In this document: piece by piece, positions 8,085 to 16,242 of the stretch
Layout of the letters: each line of letters opens with the position of its first letter
How positions within the stretch are numbered: the first letter of the stretch is position 1
Assembly: GCA_000720845.1 (NCBI GenBank)
Contig: JODU01000002.1
Location: 186,001-250,000 of the forward strand
Length of the DNA: 64,000 nucleotides
Reading direction: 5' to 3'
Source of the DNA: Kitasatospora aureofaciens
GTDB taxonomy: Bacteria; Actinomycetota; Actinomycetes; Streptomycetales; Streptomycetaceae
Notes under the pieces: model-generated
Database searches by the model: none
Told to the model about the DNA's origin: nothing
Seen by the model: the letters and a program-made list of their open reading frames with translations, nothing else
Position numbers and translations under genes: made by a program

Positions 8085-8477
8085 TCAGATCCCGGGCCGG
8101 TAGCGCAGCGGATGCTCCGCGGGCACCTCCACCAGCACGATCCGGGTGCCGTCCGGGTCCGCGATCCACATCTCCACCAGTCCCCAGGGCTCCTTGACCG
8201 GCGGCCGCACGATCTCGACCCCCTTGGCGCGCAGTTCCTCGTGGGCCGCGGCCGCGTCCTCGACCTGGAGCCACAGGGCGAGCCCGGGGGTGAGGGGGGC
8301 GTCGGAGCGTCCGGAGACCTCCAGGAAGCCGCCGCCGAGGAAGTAGACGGTGCCCCGCTCCGGACCGGTGCCGAACTCCCGGTGGACGGCGAGGCCGAGC
8401 TGCTCGCCGTAGAAGGCGCGGGAGCGGTCGGGATCGGTGGGGCGGAGCAGGGTCCGGCTGCCGAGTACGTTCACCAT
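8085..8477 (-). CDS. Single-domain VOC protein
   Basis: A 130-residue glyoxalase/bleomycin-resistance-fold protein beginning GSRTLLRPTDPDRSRAFYGEQLGLAV and ending WIADPDGTRIVLVEVP, the usual start and end of one VOC module. It is unrelated in detail to the two-domain VOC downstream, although both are on the same strand. The TAGGCT box at 8486-8491 ends 8 nt before ATG 8477 and there is no SD, so the transcript is probably leaderless. The divergent GNAT gene starts 84 bp away. Confidence 0.88.
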   Translation of the reverse strand: MVNVLGSRTLLRPTDPDRSRAFYGEQLGLAVHREFGTGPERGTVYFLGGGFLEVSGRSDAPLTPGLALWLQVEDAAAAHEELRAKGVEIVRPPVKEPWGLVEMWIADPDGTRIVLVEVPAEHPLRYRPGI

Positions 8478-8561
8478 GCGGCCCGAGCCTAGTCGCGGGC
8501 ACCGACGGCGTTACGCTCATCGGTGCCCGCGCCGTGCCCGAGACCGAACCGGAGACGCCCG

Positions 8562-9101
8562 ATGGACACCGCCGCCCGACCGCTGACCTACCGTGACGCC
8601 ACCGACGCCGACGTGGACGCGCTCGTGGCGCTCATAGAGTCCGCGTACCGGGGCGACGCGAGCCGGGCCGGGTGGACCACCGAGGCGGACATCCTCCAGG
8701 GACAGCGCACCGACCCCCAGGGCGTGCTGGAGGTCGTCCGGGCGCCGGACAGCCGTCTGCTGGCGGTCGAGCGGGACGGCCGGATCGTGGCCTGCTGCCA
8801 GCTCGAGCACCAGGGGGCGCACGCCTACTTCGGGATGTTCGCCGTCAGCCCGGCGCTCCAGGGCGAGGGACTGGGCAGGGCGATCATCACGGAGGCCGAG
8901 CGGCAGGCCCGCGCGACGTGGGGCGCCACGGAGATGCACATGACGGTGATCTCCGTGCGCGAGGACCTCATCGCCTGGTACGAGCGCCGCGGCTACCGCC
9001 GTACGGGAGAGATGACCCCCTTCCCGTACGGCGACGAGCGCTTCGGCATTCCGCAGCGCGACGACCTCCAGTTCGAGCTGCTGGTCAAGCCGCTGGTGTG
9101 A
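8562..9101 (+). CDS. GNAT family N-acetyltransferase
   Basis: A 179-residue acetyltransferase. The acetyl-CoA site is visible as FGMFAVSPALQGEGLGRAIITEAER (Q/R-x-x-G-x-G/A motif), followed by the C-terminal ARG/YERRGYRRTGEM loop typical of GNATs. The start ATG 8562 follows GGAGA. Substrate cannot be predicted. It converges with the GDPD gene. Confidence 0.9.
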   Translation: MDTAARPLTYRDATDADVDALVALIESAYRGDASRAGWTTEADILQGQRTDPQGVLEVVRAPDSRLLAVERDGRIVACCQLEHQGAHAYFGMFAVSPALQGEGLGRAIITEAERQARATWGATEMHMTVISVREDLIAWYERRGYRRTGEMTPFPYGDERFGIPQRDDLQFELLVKPLV

Positions 9102-9131
9102 CGCGGGCCCGGACCCGGCCGCTCGGGCCGT

Positions 9132-9815
9132 TCACGCGGTGAAGCGGCCGGTGCGTTTGATCTCCGGATAGTCGGTCGTCGCGCCGTCCAGGCCCAGGGC
9201 GCGCACCAGCCGCAGGTGGTCCTGGGTGTTCACGGTCCAGCAGAACACCCGCAGCCCCGCCTTGCGGGCCTTGGTCACGATCTCCAGAGTGACCCTGTTG
9301 ATGTCCAGACACAGGGTCCGGGCGCCCGCCTCCACGGCGCGGTCCACCACCTCGGGGCCGTAGTACTGCGCGACCAGGGCGGTCCGCACCCCCGGCACCA
9401 GCCGGGCGATCTCGACGATGGCCTCGTCGTGGAACGAGATCACCTCCACCCGGTCCACCAGATCCCGGCGGAGCATCACCTCGGCGAGGCCCCGCGCGGC
9501 CGCCGCGTCCTTGATCTCGGCCTGCAACGGCACCGAGACGGCGTCCAGCACCTCCTCGAAGACGGGGATCCGCTCCCCGCGGCCGGCGTCCAGGGCGCGC
9601 AGTTCCTCCAGGGTCTTGTCGGCGATCGCACCGGTGCCGTCGGTGGTGCGGTCCACGTCGGCGTCGTGCATGACGACGAGCGCGCCGTCCTTGCTCAGGT
9701 GCAGGTCCAGTTCGACGACGTCGAGGCCGGCCTGCTCGGCGGCGACGAAGGAGCGCAGGGTGTTCTCGGGTTCGACACCCATCGCTCCGCGGTGACCGAT
9801 GGTGAGGAAGTTCAA
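9132..9815 (-). CDS. Glycerophosphodiester phosphodiesterase
   Basis: A 227-residue GDPD-family TIM-barrel enzyme that hydrolyses deacylated phospholipid head groups to glycerol-3-phosphate and an alcohol. Seen motifs: GHRGAMGVEPENT at the N terminus (catalytic His), VELDLHLSKDGALVVMHD (metal-binding E and D, second catalytic His) and LQAEIKD. There is no signal peptide, so it is probably cytoplasmic. No ATG or GTG is well placed; the best start is TTG 9815, ten residues before the HRG motif, with GGAAG upstream. The start is therefore less certain than the function. Confidence 0.85.
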   Translation of the reverse strand: MNFLTIGHRGAMGVEPENTLRSFVAAEQAGLDVVELDLHLSKDGALVVMHDADVDRTTDGTGAIADKTLEELRALDAGRGERIPVFEEVLDAVSVPLQAEIKDAAAARGLAEVMLRRDLVDRVEVISFHDEAIVEIARLVPGVRTALVAQYYGPEVVDRAVEAGARTLCLDINRVTLEIVTKARKAGLRVFCWTVNTQDHLRLVRALGLDGATTDYPEIKRTGRFTA

Positions 9816-9992
9816 GGCTCGACTCGCTTCCGTCGACGTCGGCGTGGCAGGGCGGCAGCCTAACGGCCCTGCCGGACCGTTTCCCCCGTGCCGCGCCGGG
9901 TATACGAACCCGGCGTTCGACAGGAAAAAATGCGGCGTAGCCGGGGGTGAGGCAGGATAATTTACGGAGCCTTCCCTTGATTGGAGGAACGT

Positions 9993-10004
9993 CGTATGCA
10001 TACG
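9993..10004. promoter_or_regulatory. Perfect palindrome CGTATGCATACG
   Basis: A perfect 12-bp palindrome, AT-rich against a GC-rich background, 37 bp before the start of the unassigned gene at 10042. Its core TATGCATA occurs again at 13345-13352, upstream of the transglutaminase-like gene. It may be a regulator site. Confidence 0.4.
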
Positions 10005-10041
10005 GTGTCTTGACGCAAGCTTCTCCCGTGGAGGATGGGAC

Positions 10042-11445
10042 ATGACGGAAATTCTTGTGCAGGTGGGCATGGAGGAAAACGTTCCTCCGGCGAGCAGGGT
10101 GGTGGAGCACCCGGCGTGGCCCGTGCTCAAGGATGCCGTGGAGCGGATCCGGCCATGGCAGTCCAAGGACGGGTCGATCGACTTCGACGCCGAGGGCGCC
10201 CCGGAGCGGGCCGCCGTCGAGGACGCCGTACGCGGCGTCACCGAAGCCGTGCGCGCGCTGTCCCCGCTGCTGCCGCACGACCGGGAGTACCACGAGGCGC
10301 TGGTGAAGGACCTCGGCCGCTGGGCCGACGGCGGCTTCGAGGTGCCCGACTTCCTCGACTCGCTGCTGGCCTTCCAGCCCGCCGCCAACCGCGCGGACGG
10401 CCTCCAGCACCTGGTCGTCTTCCCGATGTACACGCAGAACGGCAACCCGGACCGCAACCTCGAAGCGGTCGTGCTGCGCATGGTCTGGCCCGACTGGCTG
10501 GCCGAGCTGGAGCGCACCCGCTACGACAACCCGCTGTTCTGCGGCATCACCTTCGAGGACTTCACGGCCGGCTACGACACCAACTCGGCCGTCCTCTTCC
10601 CGGAGACCATCGCCGTGCGCGAGGCCCCCGAGCGCTTCTCCTGGGGCGGCATCTTCTGCGACCGCGAGGCCGCCCGCTTCCGCCGCGTCACCGAGGCCGC
10701 CGTGGACCTGCTGGGCCTGGAGCTGCCCGAGGACGTCGCCGCGATGGTCCACGACCAGAAGCGCTGCGAGGAGGCGTTCGTCCTGTGGGACATGGTCCAC
10801 GACCGCACCCACAGCCACGGCGACCTGCCCTTCGACCCGTTCATGATCAAGCAGCGCCAGCCGTTCTGGATGTACGGCCTGGAGGAGCTGCGCTGCGACC
10901 TCACCGCCTTCAGGGAGGCCGTGAAGCTGGAGGCCGACGGCGTCCCGCAGGCACGCGACGTGCAGTACGCGGTGCTCTTCGACCGCATGTTCCGCTTCCC
11001 GGTGACCGGCGAGCGCGTGCGCAACTACGACGGTCTCGGCGGCCAGCTCCTCTTCGCCTACCTGCACAAGCACGACGTCGTGCGCTGGACGGACAACAAG
11101 CTCTTCATCGACTGGCAGCGCGCCCCGCAGGTCACCAACCAGCTGTGCGCCGAGATCGAGAAGCTCTACCGCGACGGCATCGACCGCCCGAAGATCGTCC
11201 ACTGGTTCGCCGGCTACGAGCTGGTCTCCACCTACCTCGCCCCGCACCCGGGCTCGAAGTGGGCCAAGGGTCCCGACGCCCTGGACCTGACCCTGCCGCC
11301 GCGCAAACTCGTCGACGACGTGCTTCCGGACGAGTTTCCGCTGAGCATGTTCTACGAGGCCCTGTCCAAGAAGCTCAAGAAGGTGATCGCCTCCACCCGG
11401 GGCATCACCGCTACCGCGGACGGCGCCGAGCGGGCCGCCGCGTGA
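10042..11445 (+). CDS. Large conserved actinobacterial protein, function unknown
   Basis: A 467-residue soluble protein with no signal peptide or membrane segment. I recognise it as a conserved Streptomyces family (DUF6421 from memory) without known function. The most striking part is residues 250-270, WDMVHDRTHSHGDLPFDP: His253, His257 and His259 with nearby Asp form a dense potential metal site. Other conserved-looking stretches are LLAFQPAANRADGLQHLVVFPMYTQNGN and KHDVVRWTDNKLFIDW. GGAGG lies 6 nt before ATG 10042. It leads an apparent operon with an SDR and a threonine aldolase, which suggests a metabolic role, but I do not assign one. Confidence 0.85.
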   Translation: MTEILVQVGMEENVPPASRVVEHPAWPVLKDAVERIRPWQSKDGSIDFDAEGAPERAAVEDAVRGVTEAVRALSPLLPHDREYHEALVKDLGRWADGGFEVPDFLDSLLAFQPAANRADGLQHLVVFPMYTQNGNPDRNLEAVVLRMVWPDWLAELERTRYDNPLFCGITFEDFTAGYDTNSAVLFPETIAVREAPERFSWGGIFCDREAARFRRVTEAAVDLLGLELPEDVAAMVHDQKRCEEAFVLWDMVHDRTHSHGDLPFDPFMIKQRQPFWMYGLEELRCDLTAFREAVKLEADGVPQARDVQYAVLFDRMFRFPVTGERVRNYDGLGGQLLFAYLHKHDVVRWTDNKLFIDWQRAPQVTNQLCAEIEKLYRDGIDRPKIVHWFAGYELVSTYLAPHPGSKWAKGPDALDLTLPPRKLVDDVLPDEFPLSMFYEALSKKLKKVIASTRGITATADGAERAAA

Positions 11446-11513
11446 GCGACGGCGGCGCCTCGCACGGCCAGGCGCAAAAGACACAGGCTCAGCAGGCTCG
11501 GGAGGCGAGGACC

Positions 11514-12260
11514 ATGGTGAACGGGGCGCTCGACGGCGCGGTGATCGCGGTGGCCGGGGCGGGCGGACCCGCCGGACGGGCCGCGCTGCTGCGGCTCGCC
11601 GAGGCGGGCGCGACCGTCGTCGGCGCGGACAACGACCCGGAGCGGCTCGCCGAGGCGGTGGACGCGGCCCGCTACGCGCACGGCGGCGCCACCGTCACCG
11701 GTGAGACCGTCGACCTCCTGGACCTGGACTCCACCCGGGCCTGGGCCGACCGCACCGAGGAGGAGTACGGCCACGTCGACGGCGTCGTCCACCTCGTCGG
11801 CGGCTGGCGCGGCAGCAAGACCTTCACCAAGACCGAACTCGGCGACTGGGACCTCCTGGAGAAGCTGCTCGTGCGCACCGTGCAGCACACCTCCCTCGCC
11901 TTCCACGAGGCGCTCCAGCGCAGTGACCGCGGCCGCTACGTCCTGGTCAGCGCCGCCGGCGCGTCGCAGCCGACCGCGGGCAACGCCGCGTACTCGGCCG
12001 CCAAGGCCGCCGCCGAGGCGTGGACGCTGGCCATGGCGGACTACTTCCGCAAGGCGGGGGGCGAGCAGGGGCCGACGTCGGCGGCTGCGATCCTGGTGGT
12101 CAAGGCGTTGGTGCACGACGCGATGCGCGCCGAGCGCCCCAACGCGAAGTTCGCGGGCTTCACGGACGTGCGTGACCTCGCCGAGGCCGTCGCAGGCGTC
12201 TGGGGCAAGCCCGCCGCGGAAGTGAACGGAAACCGTCTGTGGCTGACCGAGAAGCCGTGA
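11514..12260 (+). CDS. Short-chain dehydrogenase/reductase
   Basis: A 248-residue SDR. The NAD(P) site is GAGGPAGRAALLRLAEAGA near the N terminus, followed by the acidic ADNDPE end of the second strand; the active site is YSAAK with the serine in VLVSAAGAS. The ATG 11514 follows GGAGG. It is 68 bp after the unassigned gene and its stop overlaps the GTG of the threonine aldolase, so the three are probably co-transcribed. The substrate may be a hydroxy amino acid or related carbonyl, by context only. Confidence 0.88.
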   Translation: MVNGALDGAVIAVAGAGGPAGRAALLRLAEAGATVVGADNDPERLAEAVDAARYAHGGATVTGETVDLLDLDSTRAWADRTEEEYGHVDGVVHLVGGWRGSKTFTKTELGDWDLLEKLLVRTVQHTSLAFHEALQRSDRGRYVLVSAAGASQPTAGNAAYSAAKAAAEAWTLAMADYFRKAGGEQGPTSAAAILVVKALVHDAMRAERPNAKFAGFTDVRDLAEAVAGVWGKPAAEVNGNRLWLTEKP

Positions 12261-13327
12261 ACCCCCCGAAGACCGACGCGCGTCGCCATCACGACCCCGA
12301 GGTCCGCGGTTTCGCCAGTGACAACTACGCCGGCGCCCACCCGGAGGTGCTCGCCGCCCTGGCGCTGGCCAACGGCGGGCACCAGGTGGCGTACGGCGAG
12401 GACGACTACACCGACAACCTCCAGCGCGTGATCCGCAGCCACTTCGGCTCCGGCGCCGAGGCGTTCCCGGTCTTCAACGGCACCGGCGCGAACGTCGTCG
12501 CGCTCCAGGCGGTCACCGACCGCTGGGGCGCGGTGATCTGCGCCGAGAGCGCGCACATCAACGTCGACGAGGGCGGCGCCCCCGAGCGCATGGGCGGCCT
12601 GAAGCTGCTCACCGTCCCCACCCCGGACGGCAAGCTCACCCCCGACCTGATCGACCGGCAGGCGTACGGCTGGGACGACGAGCACCGGGCGATGCCGCAG
12701 GTCGTCTCGATCACCCAGAGCACCGAGCTGGGCACCCTCTACACGCCCGAAGAGATCCGCGCCGTCTGCGAGCACGCCCACGCGCACGGCATGAAGGTGC
12801 ACCTGGACGGCTCCCGGATAGCCAACGCGGCCGCCTCCCTTGACGTCCCCATGCGGACGTTCACCAACGCGGTCGGCGTCGACCTGCTCTCCCTCGGCGG
12901 TACCAAGAACGGCGCCCTGTTCGGCGAGGCGGTCGTGGTGCTGAACCAGGACGCGGTGCGGCACATGAAGCACCTGCGCAAGCTGTCCATGCAGCTGGCC
13001 TCGAAGATGCGCTTCGTGTCCGTGCAGCTGGAGGCGCTGCTGGCCAAGGACCTGTGGCTGCGCAACGCCCGGCACTCCAACGAGATGGCCCAGCGCCTGG
13101 CCGAGGGCGTGCGCGCCGTGCACGGTGTCGAGATCCTCTACCCGGTGCAGGCCAACGCGGTCTTCGCCCGGCTGCCGCACGAGGTGAGCGAGCGCCTGCA
13201 GAAGCGGTTCCGCTTCTACTTCTGGGACGAGGCCGCCGGTGACGTGCGCTGGATGTGCGCCTTCGACACCACCGAGGACGACGTCGACGCGTTCGTGGCC
13301 GCCCTCAAGGAGGAGATGGCGCGCTGA
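12257..13327 (+). CDS. Low-specificity threonine aldolase
   Basis: A 356-residue PLP enzyme that splits L-threonine or similar beta-hydroxy amino acids into glycine and an aldehyde. The Schiff-base lysine is Lys217 in LLSLGGTKNGALFG, and the family start FASDNYAGAHPEVLAAL and VHLDGSRIANAA (PLP-binding Asp) are clear. GTG 12257 overlaps the SDR stop (GTGA), which argues for this start, although an in-frame GTG at 12239 is possible. It is the last gene of the three-gene group. Confidence 0.92.
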   Translation: MNPPKTDARRHHDPEVRGFASDNYAGAHPEVLAALALANGGHQVAYGEDDYTDNLQRVIRSHFGSGAEAFPVFNGTGANVVALQAVTDRWGAVICAESAHINVDEGGAPERMGGLKLLTVPTPDGKLTPDLIDRQAYGWDDEHRAMPQVVSITQSTELGTLYTPEEIRAVCEHAHAHGMKVHLDGSRIANAAASLDVPMRTFTNAVGVDLLSLGGTKNGALFGEAVVVLNQDAVRHMKHLRKLSMQLASKMRFVSVQLEALLAKDLWLRNARHSNEMAQRLAEGVRAVHGVEILYPVQANAVFARLPHEVSERLQKRFRFYFWDEAAGDVRWMCAFDTTEDDVDAFVAALKEEMAR

Positions 13328-13376
13328 CGCGAGACCCTCCCGAATATGCATAGGTATGCGGTCACCTGGAAAGTCA

Positions 13377-13406
13377 TTGACTGATGGGTGATCGCTTTCC
13401 TATGCT
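13377..13406 (+). promoter_or_regulatory. Promoter of transglutaminase-like gene, leaderless
   Basis: TTGACT (13377-13382) and TATGCT (13401-13406) are separated by 18 bp, an excellent vegetative promoter. The expected transcript start falls at about 13413-13415, the ATG of the gene, which has no SD. TATGCATA (13345-13352), shared with the promoter at 9.99 kb, lies just upstream. Confidence 0.7.
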
Positions 13407-13414
13407 CTGCGGGC

Positions 13415-13987
13415 ATGGAGCTGATCCAGCAAGACCCTGACCTGTCCGCTTACCTGGCTGCCGACGAGGCCATCGACCACGATCATCCGCGCGTATGGGA
13501 GGTGGCCGACCGGCTGGCGAAGGAGGCGGAGGACTCGTATGCCTATGCGCGACTGGCCTTCGAGTTCGTGCGCGACACCATCCCGCACTCACAGGACTCC
13601 GGGGACCCGCGCGTCACCTGGCGGGCCTCCGACGTCCTGGAGCGCCGCACCGGCATCTGCTACGCCAAGGCGCACGCGCTGGCCGCGCTGCTGCGGGCCG
13701 AGGACATCCCCACCGCGCTGTGCTACCAGCGGTTCGACGTGGTGCACGGACTGGTCGCCGTGCGCCTGGACGGCGCCTGGCACCGGCAGGACCCGCGCGG
13801 GAACAAGCCCGGCGTGAACGCGCAGTTCTCCCTGGGGAGGGAGCGACTGGCCTTCACGCCGGACCACGCGGCGGGCGAGGCGGACTACCCGGAGCTGTAC
13901 GCGGCGCCGCACCCCGCGGTGCTGGACGTCCTCAAGGCCGCCACCGACCGCCCGCACCTGTGGCGGACGCTCCCGGCCGCGCTCTGA
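13415..13987 (+). CDS. Transglutaminase-like cysteine protein
   Basis: A 190-residue cytoplasmic protein with the catalytic triad of the transglutaminase/peptidase fold: Cys82 in RRTGICYAKAHALAALLRA, His111 in DVVHGLVAVRLDG and Asp126 in WHRQDPRG. Such small proteins are usually proteases or amidases of unknown target. Translation probably starts from a leaderless mRNA (see promoter). Its stop is 10 bp from that of the convergent acyltransferase. Confidence 0.88.
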   Translation: MELIQQDPDLSAYLAADEAIDHDHPRVWEVADRLAKEAEDSYAYARLAFEFVRDTIPHSQDSGDPRVTWRASDVLERRTGICYAKAHALAALLRAEDIPTALCYQRFDVVHGLVAVRLDGAWHRQDPRGNKPGVNAQFSLGRERLAFTPDHAAGEADYPELYAAPHPAVLDVLKAATDRPHLWRTLPAAL

Positions 13988-13997
13988 AGCGCCCGGC

Positions 13998-14726
13998 TCA
14001 GTGCGCCTGGGCCGTGCGCAGCTGCTCGGGCGTCGGGGCGGTGCCGCCGAGGTGGGCCGGCATCCACCAGGTGTCGTCGGCCCCCTTGGGGCGTACCGGG
14101 TAGGCGCGCTGCGCGGCCTCCAGCAGCTCCTGCACCCGCTCGCGCAGCCGCCGGGTGATGGCGCCCGCGTACTGCTCGCGCGAAGCCTCCATCGCCTCGC
14201 CGACCCGGATGGTGATGGGGGTGTGGCTGCGCTTGAAGTTGCGCGGGTGGCCCTTGGTCCACAGGCGCTGGGTGCCCCACAGGGCCACGGGGACGAGGGG
14301 GACGCCCGCCTCCTGCGCGAGCCGGGCGGCTCCCGACTTGAAGCTCTTCAGGGTGAACGACTCGGAGATCGTCGCCTCCGGGAACACCCCGACGATCTCG
14401 CCCGACTTCAGCGAGTCCAAGGCGTGCGCGTAGGCCGCCTCGCCCTGCTTGCGGTCGACCGGGATGTGCTTCATCCCGCGCATCAGCGGACCGGAGATCC
14501 GGTGCCGGAAGACCGACTCCTTCGCCATGAAGCGCACCAGCCGCTTCTGCGGCAGCGCGGCCAGGCCGTCGAAGATGAAGTCCAGATAGCTGATGTGGTT
14601 GCTCACCAGCACGGCGCCGCCCGAGCGCGGGATGTTCTCCGATCCCTGGCAGTCGATCTTGAGGTCCCACGCCTTGAACAGGGTGCGGGCGAGACCGATC
14701 ACCGGGCGGTAGACGAGTTCTGCCAT
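13998..14726 (-). CDS. 1-acyl-sn-glycerol-3-phosphate acyltransferase (PlsC family)
   Basis: A 242-residue acyltransferase of phospholipid synthesis. The catalytic motif NHISYLD (NHxxxxD) and the substrate-binding GVFPEATIS are both present, with VPLVPVALWG further on. ATG 14726 was preferred over an upstream in-frame start because the extra 20 residues have no family character; a purine-rich GAAGGAAGGG lies about 12 nt upstream. Streptomycetes carry several PlsC paralogues, so the exact acceptor is uncertain. Confidence 0.9.
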   Translation of the reverse strand: MAELVYRPVIGLARTLFKAWDLKIDCQGSENIPRSGGAVLVSNHISYLDFIFDGLAALPQKRLVRFMAKESVFRHRISGPLMRGMKHIPVDRKQGEAAYAHALDSLKSGEIVGVFPEATISESFTLKSFKSGAARLAQEAGVPLVPVALWGTQRLWTKGHPRNFKRSHTPITIRVGEAMEASREQYAGAITRRLRERVQELLEAAQRAYPVRPKGADDTWWMPAHLGGTAPTPEQLRTAQAH

Positions 14727-15022
14727 GGGCGGGTCGAACCCTTCCTTCTCAGCCTGGGAAGGGGCTCCCAGTCGAAAGTTACGCACCCGTAGGTTTACGG
14801 GCTTGTCGCAGATCGTGCCCCAAGAACGGCCGGTGTACCAGCCTTGGTGCCCGGGTGCGGCGAGATCCTCATCACTTGCCCGCCCTCGCGTGGCCGAAAT
14901 GCGACGCTGGGCGGGAATCTCCGCGGCTCCGTGAACGCTGCACCTTCGGAGTACCGAACCGGTGGCGTGCGGGGTACGCGCGCCGACGAGTGCCGCGACG
15001 GCGGCGGAACGGGAGAGCGCCG

Positions 15023-15367
15023 GTGCGCGGGCAGGACGACGACAGGCGGGCAGCGGCCGCCCCGCGGCTCGACGCGGCCGACCTCGGTGCGGAACTCGGC
15101 GCCCGCGCGACGCTCGTGCAGTTCTCCAGCGCCTTCTGCGCGCCCTGCCGGGCCACCCGGCGGGTGCTGGGTGAGGTGGCGGGCCTGGTTCCCGGCGTCG
15201 CCCACGTCGAGATCGACGCGGAGGGCCATCTGGAACTTGTCCGCGCCCTCGACGTGCTCAAGACCCCCACCGTGCTGGTCCTGGACGCCGACGGGCGCGT
15301 CGTGCGGCGTGCCGTCGGGCAGCCGCGCAGGGCGGACGTGATCGCCGCGCTGGGTGAGGCGGTGTGA
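15023..15367 (+). CDS. Thioredoxin-family protein
   Basis: A 114-residue protein with a thioredoxin fold and the active site Cys39-Ala-Pro-Cys42 in VQFSSAFCAPCRATRRVL; the cis-Pro region is LKTPTVLVLDADGRVV. CAPC differs from the usual CGPC, which may alter redox potential. There is no signal peptide. The start is GTG 15023, preceded by GGGAGAG; longer in-frame starts read through a non-coding-looking Arg-rich stretch. The 296 bp between it and the divergent acyltransferase contain no other gene that I can see. Confidence 0.85.
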   Translation: MRGQDDDRRAAAAPRLDAADLGAELGARATLVQFSSAFCAPCRATRRVLGEVAGLVPGVAHVEIDAEGHLELVRALDVLKTPTVLVLDADGRVVRRAVGQPRRADVIAALGEAV

Positions 15368-15512
15368 CAAGCGCCACGCCATGGGTGAGGTCCTCTCCAC
15401 AGCCTCCGCATCCGGGACGTAATTGACTGTGTGTGCCACCCGTCGTCAGCCTGCCCATATGCCCCGCTCGGCGTTTCCCGGACCGAGGCGCAACGCAGAA
15501 GGACCACCCCGT

Positions 15513-16022
15513 ATGACGGTCACACCCGACCTCGCCGCACCCCGGACGGCCACCGACGACCTGCTGCGGTCCGTCTTCCGGCGGCACGCGGCGGGCGTCG
15601 CCGTGATCACCGCGCTGGGCCCCCGCGGTCCGGTCGGTTTCACGGCCACGTCCCTCACCTCCGTCTCCGCCAACCCGCCGCTGCTCTCCTTCGGCATCGG
15701 TACCGGCTCGTCGAGCTGGCCCGCGGTGTCCGAGGCGGAGCATGTCGGCGTCCATGTGCTCGGCGAGCACCAGGAGGAGCTGGCGGCCACCTTCGCCCGC
15801 AGCGGCGCCGACCGCTTCGCGGCACCCACCGTCTGGCGCGAGGGGCCCGAGGGAGTGCCCGTGCTGGACGGCGTGCTCGCCTGGCTCGTGTGCCGGGTGG
15901 TCGGCCGGGTGCCCGCGGGAGACCATCGGATCGTGCTGGCGGAAGTCCTCCTCGGCGACACCGCCGGAGTCGGCGCGCCGCTGCTGTACCACCAGGGGCG
16001 TTACCGGGGTCTGCGCGACTGA
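15513..16022 (+). CDS. Flavin reductase / FMN-binding split-barrel protein
   Basis: A 169-residue protein of the flavin reductase family, using NAD(P)H to reduce free FMN or FAD for a partner oxygenase. The family signature is RHAAGVAVITALGPRGPVGFTATSLTSVSANPPLLSFGI and the later GVPVLDGVLAWLVCRVVGRVPAGDHRIVLAEV. ATG 15513 follows AAGGA. No monooxygenase gene is adjacent; the next genes encode electron-transfer flavoprotein. Confidence 0.9.
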   Translation: MTVTPDLAAPRTATDDLLRSVFRRHAAGVAVITALGPRGPVGFTATSLTSVSANPPLLSFGIGTGSSSWPAVSEAEHVGVHVLGEHQEELAATFARSGADRFAAPTVWREGPEGVPVLDGVLAWLVCRVVGRVPAGDHRIVLAEVLLGDTAGVGAPLLYHQGRYRGLRD

Positions 16023-16089
16023 ACGGTCGGCGGGACGGCTTCTGCGAAGGCGTCGGGTTCCGGTTACGCTGCGTTGCGAAGGTCACAGT

Positions 16090-16103
16090 TCAAAGCGCTT
16101 GCT
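16090..16103. promoter_or_regulatory. AAGCGCTT palindromic element upstream of etfB
   Basis: TCAAAGCGCTTGCT contains the palindromic core AAGCGCTT. Twelve consecutive bases (AAAGCGCTTGCT) recur at 53614-53625 upstream of an unrelated oxidoreductase. It resembles LacI- or TetR-type sites. A -10-like TATGCT is at 16190-16195. Confidence 0.4.
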
Positions 16104-16242
16104 TAGCGGGCAGGAACTGGGTGTACTGACGAGTAATATTCCGGGCGGAGCGCAGGTCGCCCCGACCGGGATCGGCCGCTTGGGGCGCCTATGCTGCCTG
16201 CAAGAGGCAGCACTGAAATGTCGACGCAGTAGGAGAGCCGGC

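Noticed and set aside
9104..9129. GGCCCG...CGGGCC hairpin between the GNAT and GDPD genes as terminator
   Set aside because: The stem is only 6 bp in sequence this GC-rich, so it is likely to occur by chance.
14735..14755. Minus-strand GGGTTCGACC resembling a tRNA T-arm
   Set aside because: The flanks do not form a 5-bp T-stem or any cloverleaf, and the sequence is the ribosome-binding region of the acyltransferase gene.
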